A stretch of 64,000 nucleotides of DNA from CAVWGP01 sp963754645. GTDB lineage: Bacteria; Pseudomonadota; Alphaproteobacteria; Bin65. Made by a program: the position numbers and the translations under genes. Positions 6,829-15,376 of this stretch are shown here, in pieces. The stretch covers positions 62,001-126,000 of the forward strand of contig CAVWGP010000012.1 in NCBI GenBank assembly GCA_963754645.1, read 5' to 3'. Under the pieces are notes generated by a model. It did no database searches and had not been told where the DNA came from. It worked only from the letters and a program-made list of their open reading frames with translations. Numbering within the stretch: position 1 is the stretch's first letter; each line of letters starts with the position of its first letter.

Positions 6829-7755
6829 TCACCCCGCCAAGCGCAGGAACGGCAGCGCCAGGCGGATCAACCGCGGCATGGCCAGCGGGCGCACCAGGCG
6901 CGCGTCGTAGCGCGCCATGCGGCGGTCGTTCTCGGCGAGGCACAGGCGCATGAAGCGCGCGAGGGTGAGTTTCTCGCCGCCGCCGGCGACGGAATTGCGG
7001 CCCTCGATCGTCATGGCGCTGTTGTTCTTGCCCCCGGCCGATCCGGCGCCGGGTTTGGGCCCGACGCCGCCCTTGGCGAATTTCGCCCGGCGCCAGGCGC
7101 GCGTCGCCAGCGCCCGGAAGCGCCGCGCCATGAAAGCGGGGCGGACGAAGATGTTGCGCTGGCGCTGGGCGTGCACCGCCCAATTGACGAAGAAAAGAAT
7201 GTGCCGCGCCTCTTCCTGGATGACGGGCTCGAACACTTCGATCAGCTCGGGCGGAAAATAGCCGCTCTCCCGCGCCAGCCGGTAAAGGCCGAAAGCGAAG
7301 AACGAGTCGAAGCACTCGCCGTAGCCGGTGCAGAGATAGGCCCATTCCGGATCGGGCGGCGGCGTGAAGCTCTCGTCGGGCTCGATGTCGATGCCGTAGA
7401 AGCGGATCATGTTTTCCAGCACGTCCTTGTGCCGGCGTTCCTCGAAGGCGTTGAGCGCCAGCGCCTCGCGGATCAGCGGATCGCGGCGCGTATCGGCGAT
7501 CGCCTGCATGTTCTTCGAGGTGTGCAGCTCGGTTTCGACCGCGATGTCCCAGAACGGCAACGCCGCGAGCCGCGCCAGGGCGTCGGGCGCCAGCTTCGGC
7601 CAGGCGATGACGGCGGGCTTGTAGGGATCGTAGGTGTCGAGCAGCAAGCGGCAGAAGAGCTGCTTGTGCTCGTCCGAGCCGAGGCGGATGCGGCCCTCGT
7701 GCGCCCAGCGCCAATCCGGCGCCGGCTCTGCGGATGCGGTTGCGCTTGCGGTCAA
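6829..7755 (-). CDS. Ferritin-like (di-iron) family protein
   Basis: 308 residues. Helical metal-binding motifs appear in order as ETELHTSK, EERRHKDVLENMI and EEARHILFF; the Glu/ExxRH pattern is that of a ferritin-like four-helix di-iron site. A Gly/Lys-rich low-complexity linker lies around residues 220-250, followed by a helical tail. The first possible start is a TTG at 7755 with no ATG before residue 100, so the 5' end is uncertain. The gene converges on the secreted-paralogue pair with only 10 bases between stops. Function could be iron handling or an oxidation; nothing here decides. Confidence 0.75.
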   Translation of the reverse strand: MTASATASAEPAPDWRWAHEGRIRLGSDEHKQLFCRLLLDTYDPYKPAVIAWPKLAPDALARLAALPFWDIAVETELHTSKNMQAIADTRRDPLIREALALNAFEERRHKDVLENMIRFYGIDIEPDESFTPPPDPEWAYLCTGYGECFDSFFAFGLYRLARESGYFPPELIEVFEPVIQEEARHILFFVNWAVHAQRQRNIFVRPAFMARRFRALATRAWRRAKFAKGGVGPKPGAGSAGGKNNSAMTIEGRNSVAGGGEKLTLARFMRLCLAENDRRMARYDARLVRPLAMPRLIRLALPFLRLAG

Positions 7756-7829
7756 ATCGAGGTCTCGCGCGGGTTGACGCTTGAGCTTTAGGCGCGGGCG
7801 CGTCCTCGGTCAACGCGCCCAATGCCGCG

Positions 7830-8222
7830 CTAGCCGCCGCGCCGCTTGACGATCTCGACGCAATCGTAGGACATGACGCAGTCGCGCTTCTGGTTGAAGA
7901 CCTCGAAGCGCAGCGTGACATAGCCGCGGTCGCCGCGCGTCGATGAGAGTTTCGTCGCCGTGACGGCGGCCTGCATCACGATGCTGTCGCCGGGCCGGAC
8001 CGGATGGTGCCAGCGCACCGTGTCGAGACCGGGCGAGCCCATGCCGCCGCCCTTGAGAAATCCGGCGCGGATCAGCTCGGAGAATGTCTCGCCCATGACT
8101 TGCAAGCCGCTGGCGATCAGGCCGCCGAAATGCGTCGCCGCCGCCGCCTTGGGATCGAGGTGAAAGGCCTGGCCGTCGTAGCGGCGCGCGAATTCGACGA
8201 TGGCGGCTTCGCTGAGCGTCAC
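7830..8222 (-). CDS. MaoC-like dehydratase-domain protein (5' end unresolved)
   Basis: A hot-dog fold MaoC/enoyl-hydratase-like protein: it has AAATHFGGLIASGLQVMG and WHHPVRPGDSI, the usual blocks of this family, which acts on CoA thioesters. The GTG at 8222 opens a 130-residue product, but the same frame continues upstream to about 8280 encoding EQYYEDFALGDRFRGRP, which belongs to the family's N-terminus. No ATG, GTG or TTG is available further up in that frame, while the next frame over has an ATG near 8350. A one-base insertion near 8280 is therefore possible. In the related subfamily, His in FHLD and the ASG region form the active site. Confidence 0.7.
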   Translation of the reverse strand: MTLSEAAIVEFARRYDGQAFHLDPKAAAATHFGGLIASGLQVMGETFSELIRAGFLKGGGMGSPGLDTVRWHHPVRPGDSIVMQAAVTATKLSSTRGDRGYVTLRFEVFNQKRDCVMSYDCVEIVKRRGG

Positions 8223-8404
8223 CGGCCGGCCGCGAAAGCGGTCGCCGAGCGCGAAATCTTCGTAATATTGCTCCGGCGCCGAGCGGTTTCGCCGGCGGCA
8301 GCCAATCGAACACGATGTCGTTCTCCCGCTTGCGCGCGCCGCGCCGCATTGTGCCGCCGCCGCCGGGCCGATAACGTCCGGCGCTTAGCGAGCACTCGTT
8401 CCCC

Positions 8405-9166
8405 ATGCTTTGGTATATCCGACTCTTACCGTTTCAAGGGCTGATCTTCAATGTCGCCTTTGCGCTGCTGGCCTTCGCGCTCAACCGCTGGCTCATCCCG
8501 GCGATCATCGAGCGCTACGAGCCCGGCACGCGCAATGCGTTTTTCGGCGTTCTTATTCTGCTGCTGCTCGTCGCCGAGCCTTTCGCGCTGCGCGTCAAAA
8601 TCCGCGATACGCTGCACGGCGTCTATGGCGGGCCGCTCAGCGACCGCGACGCGGCGGCGGGACGCAGCAGCAACATCCTCGTCCTGGCGTGGATTTGCCA
8701 TCTCGTTCTCGCCGCCGGCCTCATCCTGGTGGCGCTGCAGGGCTTCGATCTCGGGCCGCGCCGCCACACGCTCATCTTCGTCGCCGCCGCCACGCTCATC
8801 GTCCTGCGCGAGATGTACATTCTCTATCTCATCATCGTGCCGCCCGAACGCACCGGCGACGAGCCGGGTTGGCATATCGCGCTCGCCGACGCCGTCATCC
8901 TGGCGCTGGCCGGCTGCGCCCATGTCGCCGCTTGGCACGTGCTGATCGGGCGAACCGTGGCCGCGAGCCTGGCCGGCGACGCGGTGCAGCTGTTTCTCCA
9001 GGCGTCGCTGGTCGCCCTCGCCTATCTGGCGATGCTGTTTCCGCTGCGCATCGGCTTTCTCGTAACCGACCAGATCGCCGGGCGGCGGCGCTGGTATCGC
9101 GCCGCGCACACGGCGACACTTGGCCTGGCGGCGGCGGCCGCCGTGATGCCGATGTTCGTGATCTGA
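8405..9166 (+). CDS. Polytopic membrane protein of unknown function
   Basis: 253 residues with about seven hydrophobic segments (around residues 7-30, 42-60, 93-113, 120-142, 160-180, 190-215 and 230-250) and short charged loops. I recognise no family signature. It opens a tight rightward run with a methyltransferase (5 bases later), a DsbA-fold isomerase and a small membrane protein, and diverges from the MaoC gene. A role in membrane or lipid-related metabolism is possible, but nothing in the residues proves it. Confidence 0.75.
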   Translation: MLWYIRLLPFQGLIFNVAFALLAFALNRWLIPAIIERYEPGTRNAFFGVLILLLLVAEPFALRVKIRDTLHGVYGGPLSDRDAAAGRSSNILVLAWICHLVLAAGLILVALQGFDLGPRRHTLIFVAAATLIVLREMYILYLIIVPPERTGDEPGWHIALADAVILALAGCAHVAAWHVLIGRTVAASLAGDAVQLFLQASLVALAYLAMLFPLRIGFLVTDQIAGRRRWYRAAHTATLGLAAAAAVMPMFVI

Positions 9167-9171
9167 CCGGC

Positions 9172-9810
9172 ATGACGCGCGCAGCCGCGAGCGGATTCCA
9201 AGGCTACCACGCCGCCACGGCGGACGGCGCGCCGCGCCCGACCCTGCTCGCCGCATTGGCCGCGTTTCCGCCCTCGGCGGCGGCGCGAACCGCGCTCGAC
9301 CTCGGCTGCGGCACCGGGCGCGACACATTGGCGTTGCTGCGGCGCGGCTGGCGCGTCGTCGCCGTCGATGCCGACGCCGGCGCGATCGCCGAGCTGCGCC
9401 GCCGCGCCGCCGCCGATCCGGCGCTTGCGGCCCCGCTCGCGGACCGGCTCGAAACCAGGGTCGCCGGCATCGAGACGATCGCGTTGCCAGCAGCCGACCT
9501 GATCAACAGCAGCTTCGCCCTGCCGCTCGTGGGCGCGGCGGCGTTCGATGCGCTCTGGCGGCGCATCCGCGCCGCGCTCAAGCCGGGCGGCCGTTTCGCC
9601 GGCCAGCTCTTCGGTCCGCGCGATAGCTGGGCCGCGCCCAAGCCGGGCAAGGCGCCGCTCGCGATCCACGACCGGCGCCAGGTCGAAGCGCTTCTCGCCG
9701 GCCTCGCCGTCGAGACGATCGAGGAAGAAGAGACCGAGGCGATAACGCCGCGCGGCGGCGCCAAGCACTGGCATATTTTCCACATCGTCGCCCAGCGGCC
9801 GGCGGCGTGA
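9172..9810 (+). CDS. Class I SAM-dependent methyltransferase
   Basis: 212 residues. Motif I LDLGCGTGRDT binds S-adenosylmethionine, followed by the acidic VVAVDAD at the end of strand 2 and LKPGGRFAGQLFG as the later core strand. This is a Rossmann-type small-molecule methyltransferase of the TehB/UbiE-like class; substrate unknown. The start ATG is 5 bases after the membrane-protein stop, and the stop overlaps the next start, so it is translationally coupled on both sides. Confidence 0.85.
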   Translation: MTRAAASGFQGYHAATADGAPRPTLLAALAAFPPSAAARTALDLGCGTGRDTLALLRRGWRVVAVDADAGAIAELRRRAAADPALAAPLADRLETRVAGIETIALPAADLINSSFALPLVGAAAFDALWRRIRAALKPGGRFAGQLFGPRDSWAAPKPGKAPLAIHDRRQVEALLAGLAVETIEEEETEAITPRGGAKHWHIFHIVAQRPAA

Positions 9811-10424
9811 TCCGCATGCCGGGCCCGATCCACTTCTACTTCGATTTCATTTCGCCCTTCGGCTATTTCGCGGCTTTGCGCATCGACGATCTCGCGGCGC
9901 GCCACGGCCGCGCCGCCGAATGGCACGCCATGCTGTTGGGCGTCAGCGTGCTCAAGACGATGGGCTTGAAGCCGGTGGCCGAGACGCCGCTGAAAGGCCC
10001 CTATCTCCACCGCGACGCGCGGCGCTATGCGCGGCATCACGGCCTCACGCTCGCGCGCCCGCTCGAAGACAAGCCGATGAATCCGCTCGCGGCGGCGCGC
10101 GCGTTCCACTGGTTCAAGGCGCATCATCCCGAGCGCCACAAGGCGATCGCGCGCGATCTCTACGCCGCCTATTGGCGCGACGCGGCCGACATTTCGCAAG
10201 CCGGCGCGATCCTCGACATCGCCCAGCGCCACGGCCTCGAGCGCGGCGCCGTTGCCGCCGGCATTGCCGGCGACGAAGCGCGCGACCTGTTGCGCAACAG
10301 CGTCGCCGCCTCGCTCGGCCTTGGCGTTTTCGGCTCGCCCTTTTTCATCGTCGATGGCGAGCCGTTCTGGGGCACGGAAAAGCTCGAATTGCTCGACCGG
10401 TGGCTGGCCAGCGGCGGCTGGTAG
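9807..10424 (+). CDS. DsbA-family protein, 2-hydroxychromene-2-carboxylate isomerase type
   Basis: 205 residues with the kappa-class GST/DsbA fold. HFYFDFISPFGYFAA carries the Ser that binds glutathione in these isomerases in place of a CxxC, and the C-terminal FGSPFFIVDGEPFWG with the cis-Pro loop is typical. Characterised relatives isomerise 2-hydroxychromene-2-carboxylate in naphthalene breakdown, but many homologues act on unknown substrates. A GTG at 9807 overlaps the previous stop; an ATG at 9816 is an equally reasonable start. No other aromatic-degradation genes are nearby. Confidence 0.85.
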   Translation: MIRMPGPIHFYFDFISPFGYFAALRIDDLAARHGRAAEWHAMLLGVSVLKTMGLKPVAETPLKGPYLHRDARRYARHHGLTLARPLEDKPMNPLAAARAFHWFKAHHPERHKAIARDLYAAYWRDAADISQAGAILDIAQRHGLERGAVAAGIAGDEARDLLRNSVAASLGLGVFGSPFFIVDGEPFWGTEKLELLDRWLASGGW

Positions 10425-10477
10425 ACGCATGCGCCAGCATGCAATAGTGGCCGCGAGCCAAACCGGGCGCGCAAGCG

Positions 10478-10768
10478 ATGATCGTGCTGCAATGGATGGC
10501 GATCCTGATCGAATGGCCGTGGCTGGCCTTCGCCGTCGCGGCTTTTCTCGGCGCGCTGTTCGCCGCCCTGCGCACGCGCCTCAGCGCCGGCGCGGCGCTG
10601 CTGTGGGCGGCCTACGGCATTTACGAGTATCTGCAGTATTTCCGCATCACGTGCACCGGCGAGTGCAATATCCGCTTGGATCTCCTGATCGCCTACCCGC
10701 TGCTGATTGCCGCCACCGTGGCGGCGCTGGCCGGTGCGGCGTGGCGCCAGTGGGGGCGCGCGCGTTGA
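10478..10768 (+). CDS. Small membrane protein, unknown
   Basis: 96 residues with three likely membrane helices (about 8-32, 36-55 and 66-88) and a CTGEC pair of cysteines in a loop at about residues 58-62. It closes the rightward run begun at 8405 and ends 7 bases from the convergent acyl-CoA synthetase stop. No family recognised. Confidence 0.6.
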   Translation: MIVLQWMAILIEWPWLAFAVAAFLGALFAALRTRLSAGAALLWAAYGIYEYLQYFRITCTGECNIRLDLLIAYPLLIAATVAALAGAAWRQWGRAR

Positions 10769-10775
10769 GCCGGCG

Positions 10776-12650
10776 TCAATGCCACACGATGCTCCACTCG
10801 ATCGCGAAATCGCGCAGCAGGCCGGCGATTTCGGCTTCGCTGCCCTTGCAATCGTTGGCGCCGCTGACATGCACGCGGGCGGCGAGCCTGGCGCCGTTCT
10901 CGATGCCTTCGATGCGGATCGTCGTCGTGCCCGTTTCGGCCGGCGCGAGCTGCGCGGCGAAGGCCGTCTCGATGGCGCGCAGGCGCAGCGCGGGTTTGTA
11001 AATCTTGCCGATCGCCGTGACCGGCAGCGCCGGCAGGACGGTGACGCGCTTGGGCAGCGCCGGCCGCTCGGCGATGTGTCGTTCCAGATGCGCGAGAAGA
11101 TCGCGTTCGCCGGCGGCGGCGCCGGGCTTGAGCGTCACGAACAGCACCGGCAGCTCGCCGGCATAGGCATCGGGCGCGCCGACCGCGGCCGCCAACTCAA
11201 CCGCCGGATGCAGCGCCGCCGCCTCCTCGATCATCGCCGGATCGATATTGTGGCCGCCGCGGATAATCAGGTCCTTCGAGCGGCCGGTGATGAAGACGCG
11301 GCCCTCGTCGTCGACATGGCCGAGATCGCCGCTGATCAGCCAGCCTTGCTCGAACATGCCGGGATTGCGCGCGGCATCGGTGTAGCCCGGGCCGACATGC
11401 GGGCCGCGCAGCGCCACGATGCCGGTTTCGCCCGGCGCGCAAATCTCGCCGAGCTTGGCACCCTCGGCGCCGAAGCGCAGGGCGCGCACCTCGGTGAAGG
11501 GCAGCGGCAGGCCGACCGAGCCCGGCACGCGCGGCGCGCGCAGCGGCTCGATCGAAACGATGCCGGCGCACTCCGTCATGCCGAGAATATTGCGCACCGG
11601 CTTGGCGTAGCGGCGCTCGAAGGCGGCGGCGAGTTCGGCGGGCAGCGGCGAGCCGCCGGTGAGCAGCGCGCGCACCGAGGCGAGATCGGCGCCGGCCGGA
11701 TCGGTGTTGAGCAGCGTGGCGATGAAGGTCGGCACCGCCGCGAGCATGGTGACGCGGTAATGCTCGACGAAGCGCCAATAGTTGCGGACGAAGTCGGCAT
11801 TGCGCAGGCCGAGCCGCGTCGGCAGCACGATCTGCCCGCCGGCGGCGAACACCGACAGCGCGAACACGAAGGTGCCGGCGACGTGGAACAGCGGAAAGCC
11901 GTTGATCAGAACGTCGTTGGGGCCGAGATCGTAGAACAGGCCCGAGGTCCAGCCGGTGTGCGCCTGATTGCCGTGCGTGTGCCGCGCCAGCTTGGGCGCT
12001 CCCGTCGTGCCGCCGGTGTGGAAATAGGCGGCGATATCGCCGCGCGCGATCTTGCGCTCGAAGCTCAGGGTCGTCGGCTGCTTGGCCAGCTCCGCCTCGA
12101 ACGACAATGCGCCGTCGCCGGGCGCTTCGTCGGCGTCGAGATACAGCACGGCGGCGAGGCTCGGCACCGCGCGGCGCAACTCGGCGACCTTGTCCCAGAT
12201 CGCGAGATCGCGGTTGGGCCCGAGGGCGACCAGGACCTTGGCGCCCGAGGCACGCAGCAATTCGGCGATGTGCGCCGGCTGCAGCATGAAATTGATCGGG
12301 CAGACGCGGCCGGCCAGCTCGGCGCCCCACAGCGCGAAGTGCGACGCCGGTATGTTCGGCACCAGCAGCGCCACGGCATCGGCGGCGCCGACGCCCAAGC
12401 TGCGAAACAAGTTGGCCGCTTGGACCACGCGCTCGCGCAGCGCGCGATAATCGTAGTAAAGCGGCGGCGCCGCGGGATCGCCGCTCGCCAGATAGGCGAT
12501 GGCGTTGCGCTCGGGCCATAGCCGCGCCGCGCGCTCGATAATGGCGTAGGGGCCGGTGACGGGCACGGCCTCGTCGTAGGGCCGTTCCTCCAGCTTTGCG
12601 ATGTCGCGCCGGCCGGTCACGGGCGCGCGAATATCGGCCACGTCATGCAT
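10776..12650 (-). CDS. AMP-dependent acyl-CoA synthetase/ligase
   Basis: 624 residues in the ANL adenylate-forming superfamily. The phosphate-binding loop is YFHTGGTTGAPKL, followed by MTECAG and the hinge GDLGHVDDEGRVFITGRSKD, then IIRGGHNI and the C-terminal catalytic lysine context ITAIGKIYKP. It activates a carboxylic acid to an acyl-adenylate and then the CoA thioester. The start is the ATG at 12650 (MHDVADIRAP); the reading frame stays open upstream but translates to low-complexity residues that belong to the antisense of the next gene's frame. It lies 41 bases after an alpha/beta hydrolase in the same direction, hinting at shared use of an acid or ester substrate. Confidence 0.9.
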   Translation of the reverse strand: MHDVADIRAPVTGRRDIAKLEERPYDEAVPVTGPYAIIERAARLWPERNAIAYLASGDPAAPPLYYDYRALRERVVQAANLFRSLGVGAADAVALLVPNIPASHFALWGAELAGRVCPINFMLQPAHIAELLRASGAKVLVALGPNRDLAIWDKVAELRRAVPSLAAVLYLDADEAPGDGALSFEAELAKQPTTLSFERKIARGDIAAYFHTGGTTGAPKLARHTHGNQAHTGWTSGLFYDLGPNDVLINGFPLFHVAGTFVFALSVFAAGGQIVLPTRLGLRNADFVRNYWRFVEHYRVTMLAAVPTFIATLLNTDPAGADLASVRALLTGGSPLPAELAAAFERRYAKPVRNILGMTECAGIVSIEPLRAPRVPGSVGLPLPFTEVRALRFGAEGAKLGEICAPGETGIVALRGPHVGPGYTDAARNPGMFEQGWLISGDLGHVDDEGRVFITGRSKDLIIRGGHNIDPAMIEEAAALHPAVELAAAVGAPDAYAGELPVLFVTLKPGAAAGERDLLAHLERHIAERPALPKRVTVLPALPVTAIGKIYKPALRLRAIETAFAAQLAPAETGTTTIRIEGIENGARLAARVHVSGANDCKGSEAEIAGLLRDFAIEWSIVWH

Positions 12651-12691
12651 GGCGCGACTATAAGGTCCCGCCGGTGACCGGCAAGACGGCT

Positions 12692-14143
12692 TTAGCGCGC
12701 CCCAGCCTTCATAATTTCCGCGAGCCGCGCCAATGGCCGCTGATCCCACGCCGCGCTGAGCTGCGTGGCGAAATGGCCGCCGCCGCCGATGAAAAGATTG
12801 TCGCGCGGTATTTTCCAGCGCTCGGCGAGCCGTCGCCCCATCGCATAGGGCAGGATGTTGTCGCCCTCGCCGAGCACCATGACGATGCGCTCGGGCGGCA
12901 GCGGCGCGGTTTCGCCCATTGCCGTGAGCGGGCGCCAGCGATCGACATCCGGCGCCGTCCAGCCCGCCGCCTCGACCGCGTGGGGCAGGCCGGTGCGCGT
13001 CGCCAAGGCGCTCTCGTAAGCCAGATCGGCAATCTCGTCGGCCGCGGTGAGGAGCGCCAGCGCATCGGGCCGCAGCCGTTCCGGCCAATGCACCGAATGT
13101 GTCGCCGCCAGGGCCGCGGCGAGCGCGCCCATGCTGGCGCCGGCCAGCGCCACAGCACCCGTGCTGGTGCGCCGCGACCAATCGACGATGACGGCGAGTT
13201 CCCGCGCCTGGGCGGTGAACAGGTCGACCGGCCCGAGCGGCGCCGTGGCGAAAAATCGCTCGCCGCCATAAGTGCCGGGCGGCCGACGGCGGCCGTGCCA
13301 GGGCAATTCGAATTCGACGATGCGAAAGCCGCGCCGCACCAAGAGCTGGACGTCGCCGGCGAAGCGGCCGTAGTGATCGAACTCGATGAAGATGCCGTTG
13401 CCGAAGATCAGCGTCGGCGGATCGGCGACGCCGCGCGGTTCATGGACCCGCGCCCAAGCCGTGTCGTTGAGCCGCGCCGACGGCGACGGGAAGCGCAGCC
13501 AATAGTCCACGCCCGCGATGCCGCCGAAGAAGCCGGGAAAGCGCCGCGACTCGGTCACCGGCGGCAAGGATTTGGGCGGCCGATAGAGGCGCCAGACATC
13601 GCGCATCGCCGGATCGTAGATTTTTTCGGCTTCGCCGCGGCCGGCGATGGCGAACTTGACCGGCGGCACCGCGCGGCCGAAGCGCATGGCGGCGAAGCGC
13701 ATGCGTTGCGCGTTGAGCCAGAGCGCGCTGCGGCTGCGGCGGCGCTCGATCAATGCGAGCCGGCTGGCGCCGAAATCGGCGCCGCCGAAAAAAGCGTGTT
13801 CCCATTCCTCGACGCTGTCGTCATAACGCCGCTTGCGGTCGCGCACGAGGCGCAGCGCCCGTCCGACGCCAAAGGCCGGCTTGGCCTTCAACGGCACTTC
13901 CGCGATGAAGCGATCGATATCGCCCTCGGCGACCATGGCCGCCGCCCACAGGCGCGACACCGGCAGCCACCATTCGAGCACGCCCCACAGCGCCGGCCGG
14001 TCGAACAGCCAATTGGCGAGGCCCCAGCCCAGCGGACCCGCCAGCCGGCTGCCGCGCTGGGTCCGCGCCGGCGATTTTCCGGCCCGTTTCGTCAATCGTA
14101 TCGTCAACGGCGAGCTCCATCGCGCTGCGCATCCGAGCCCCAA
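12692..14143 (-). CDS. Alpha/beta hydrolase
   Basis: About 483 residues. The nucleophile elbow GASMGALAAAL supplies the Ser, VLGEGDNILP the acidic residue and GGGHFATQ the His of the catalytic triad, in canonical order. The long N-terminal region (about 230 residues) precedes the core, as in the ABHD18-like group. The only start in this frame near the 5' end is a TTG at 14143; an ATG at about 14132 in the neighbouring frame gives a good-looking N-terminus (MRSAMELAVDDT), so a start error or an indel cannot be excluded. Probably co-transcribed with the acyl-CoA synthetase. Confidence 0.75.
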   Translation of the reverse strand: MGLGCAARWSSPLTIRLTKRAGKSPARTQRGSRLAGPLGWGLANWLFDRPALWGVLEWWLPVSRLWAAAMVAEGDIDRFIAEVPLKAKPAFGVGRALRLVRDRKRRYDDSVEEWEHAFFGGADFGASRLALIERRRSRSALWLNAQRMRFAAMRFGRAVPPVKFAIAGRGEAEKIYDPAMRDVWRLYRPPKSLPPVTESRRFPGFFGGIAGVDYWLRFPSPSARLNDTAWARVHEPRGVADPPTLIFGNGIFIEFDHYGRFAGDVQLLVRRGFRIVEFELPWHGRRRPPGTYGGERFFATAPLGPVDLFTAQARELAVIVDWSRRTSTGAVALAGASMGALAAALAATHSVHWPERLRPDALALLTAADEIADLAYESALATRTGLPHAVEAAGWTAPDVDRWRPLTAMGETAPLPPERIVMVLGEGDNILPYAMGRRLAERWKIPRDNLFIGGGGHFATQLSAAWDQRPLARLAEIMKAGAR

Positions 14144-14179
14144 ATAGATAGGCGCCGATCCGGGAATTCCAAGGCGAAC

Positions 14180-14194
14180 CGGCCTGCCAGGCCG
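14180..14194. promoter_or_regulatory. 15-bp palindrome in a divergent intergenic region
   Basis: CGGCCTG-C-CAGGCCG, perfect 7-bp arms around one base, between the leftward hydrolase and the rightward MetE-like gene. No T tract follows on either side, so an operator is likelier than a terminator. Confidence 0.35.
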
Positions 14195-14287
14195 ATTGAC
14201 CCGGTCTTCAATTCATGTCGTCATGCGCCGGACGCGACCGCGCGGCTTCGTCACTGGCGCGTGTTCGGTGCATGTCCGGGACTGCCC

Positions 14288-15337
14288 ATGCCGGTAGCGA
14301 ATACGACCGCCACGCGCGATATCCTGCTTGTCGGCAGCGTGGCGCTTGCCGATGCGGGCGCCGTCATGTCCGCGGTTTCGCAGCATCTCGGCGATGCCGT
14401 GCGCCGCATTCCCGACGGCGAAACCGGGCCGCGTTCGAAATTCATCACCTGGCAAGCGCCCGTGCTCGCGCAATCCGGCATGTTCGACCTGCTGCCGCTG
14501 GGTCCGCAATCCGAATGGGGCCCGAACGGCGAGTTCCCGCCCCGGATCCTCAAATTGAAACCGGGCGCCGCCGGCCCCGCCGTTTTTCCGCCGACCGGCT
14601 ATGCCGAGGCCGCGCTGCAATCGCACCGCATCTTCGCGCGTCTCAAGGCCGAAGGCCGCATCGGTCAGGAGACGCGGTTCCAGGTGGGCTTGCCGACGGC
14701 GCTGGGCGTCATCGCGGTTTTCATGGAACCCGACGGGCAGCGCATCGCCGAACCGGCCTATCGCCGGCGCCTGATCGAGGATATCGATCGGATTGCCGCC
14801 GGCATTCCGAGCCGCAAATTGGCCGTTCAATTCGACGTGCCAGAAGAAATCGCCGTCTGGGAAAACCACAATACGGTTTTCGTGGAACGGCCGCGCGAGC
14901 AAATCGTCGACAAGCTGGTCGAGCTCATGGCGCGGGTTCCGGCGGGCGCCGAGTTGGGATTGCATCTCTGTTACGGCGACATCTCGCACAAGCATTGGAA
15001 GGAACCGGATCTCGGCCTGATGGCGGCGTTCACCAATGCCGTCGTGGCCAAGCTGCGCCGCCCGCTCGATTACGTCCACATGCCGATACCGCGGCACTGG
15101 ATCGAGCCCACCCGCTTCGAAAAACTTCGCGACTTCCGGCTGGCGCCCGAAACCAAAATCTATTTGGGGCTCGTGCACCTGACCGACGGCGTCGAAGGCG
15201 CGCGCCGGCGCATCGCCGCCGCGGAACACCATCGCGCCGATTTCGGCATCGCGGCATCCTGCGGCCTCGGCCGGCGCAATCCGGCCGACATTCCACGCAT
15301 CCTGGCGCTGCATCGCGAGGTTGCCGAACGACGCTGA
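14288..15337 (+). CDS. Cobalamin-independent methionine-synthase-like (UROD/MetE fold) protein
   Basis: 349 residues, matching only the catalytic barrel half of MetE. The zinc ligand pattern His-x-Cys appears in LGLHLCYGD and the late Cys in AASCGLGRRNP, equivalent to the HxC and CG motifs of MetE. MetE moves a methyl group from folate to homocysteine thiolate; stand-alone core proteins like this one may use other methyl donors or thiols, or may not be methyltransferases at all. It precedes a substrate-binding protein by 39 bases, so they probably share a transcript, and another MetE-like gene faces it from the far side. Confidence 0.7.
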   Translation: MPVANTTATRDILLVGSVALADAGAVMSAVSQHLGDAVRRIPDGETGPRSKFITWQAPVLAQSGMFDLLPLGPQSEWGPNGEFPPRILKLKPGAAGPAVFPPTGYAEAALQSHRIFARLKAEGRIGQETRFQVGLPTALGVIAVFMEPDGQRIAEPAYRRRLIEDIDRIAAGIPSRKLAVQFDVPEEIAVWENHNTVFVERPREQIVDKLVELMARVPAGAELGLHLCYGDISHKHWKEPDLGLMAAFTNAVVAKLRRPLDYVHMPIPRHWIEPTRFEKLRDFRLAPETKIYLGLVHLTDGVEGARRRIAAAEHHRADFGIAASCGLGRRNPADIPRILALHREVAERR

Positions 15338-15376
15338 ACGCGGCTGCGAACGCCGAATATATTCCTGGAGAACACA

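Noticed and set aside
10776..13181. 801-residue leftward reading longer than the acyl-CoA synthetase
   Set aside because: The extra N-terminal 177 residues are low-complexity His/Arg/Gly-rich and lie across the alpha/beta hydrolase gene in another frame; the real start is ATG 12650.
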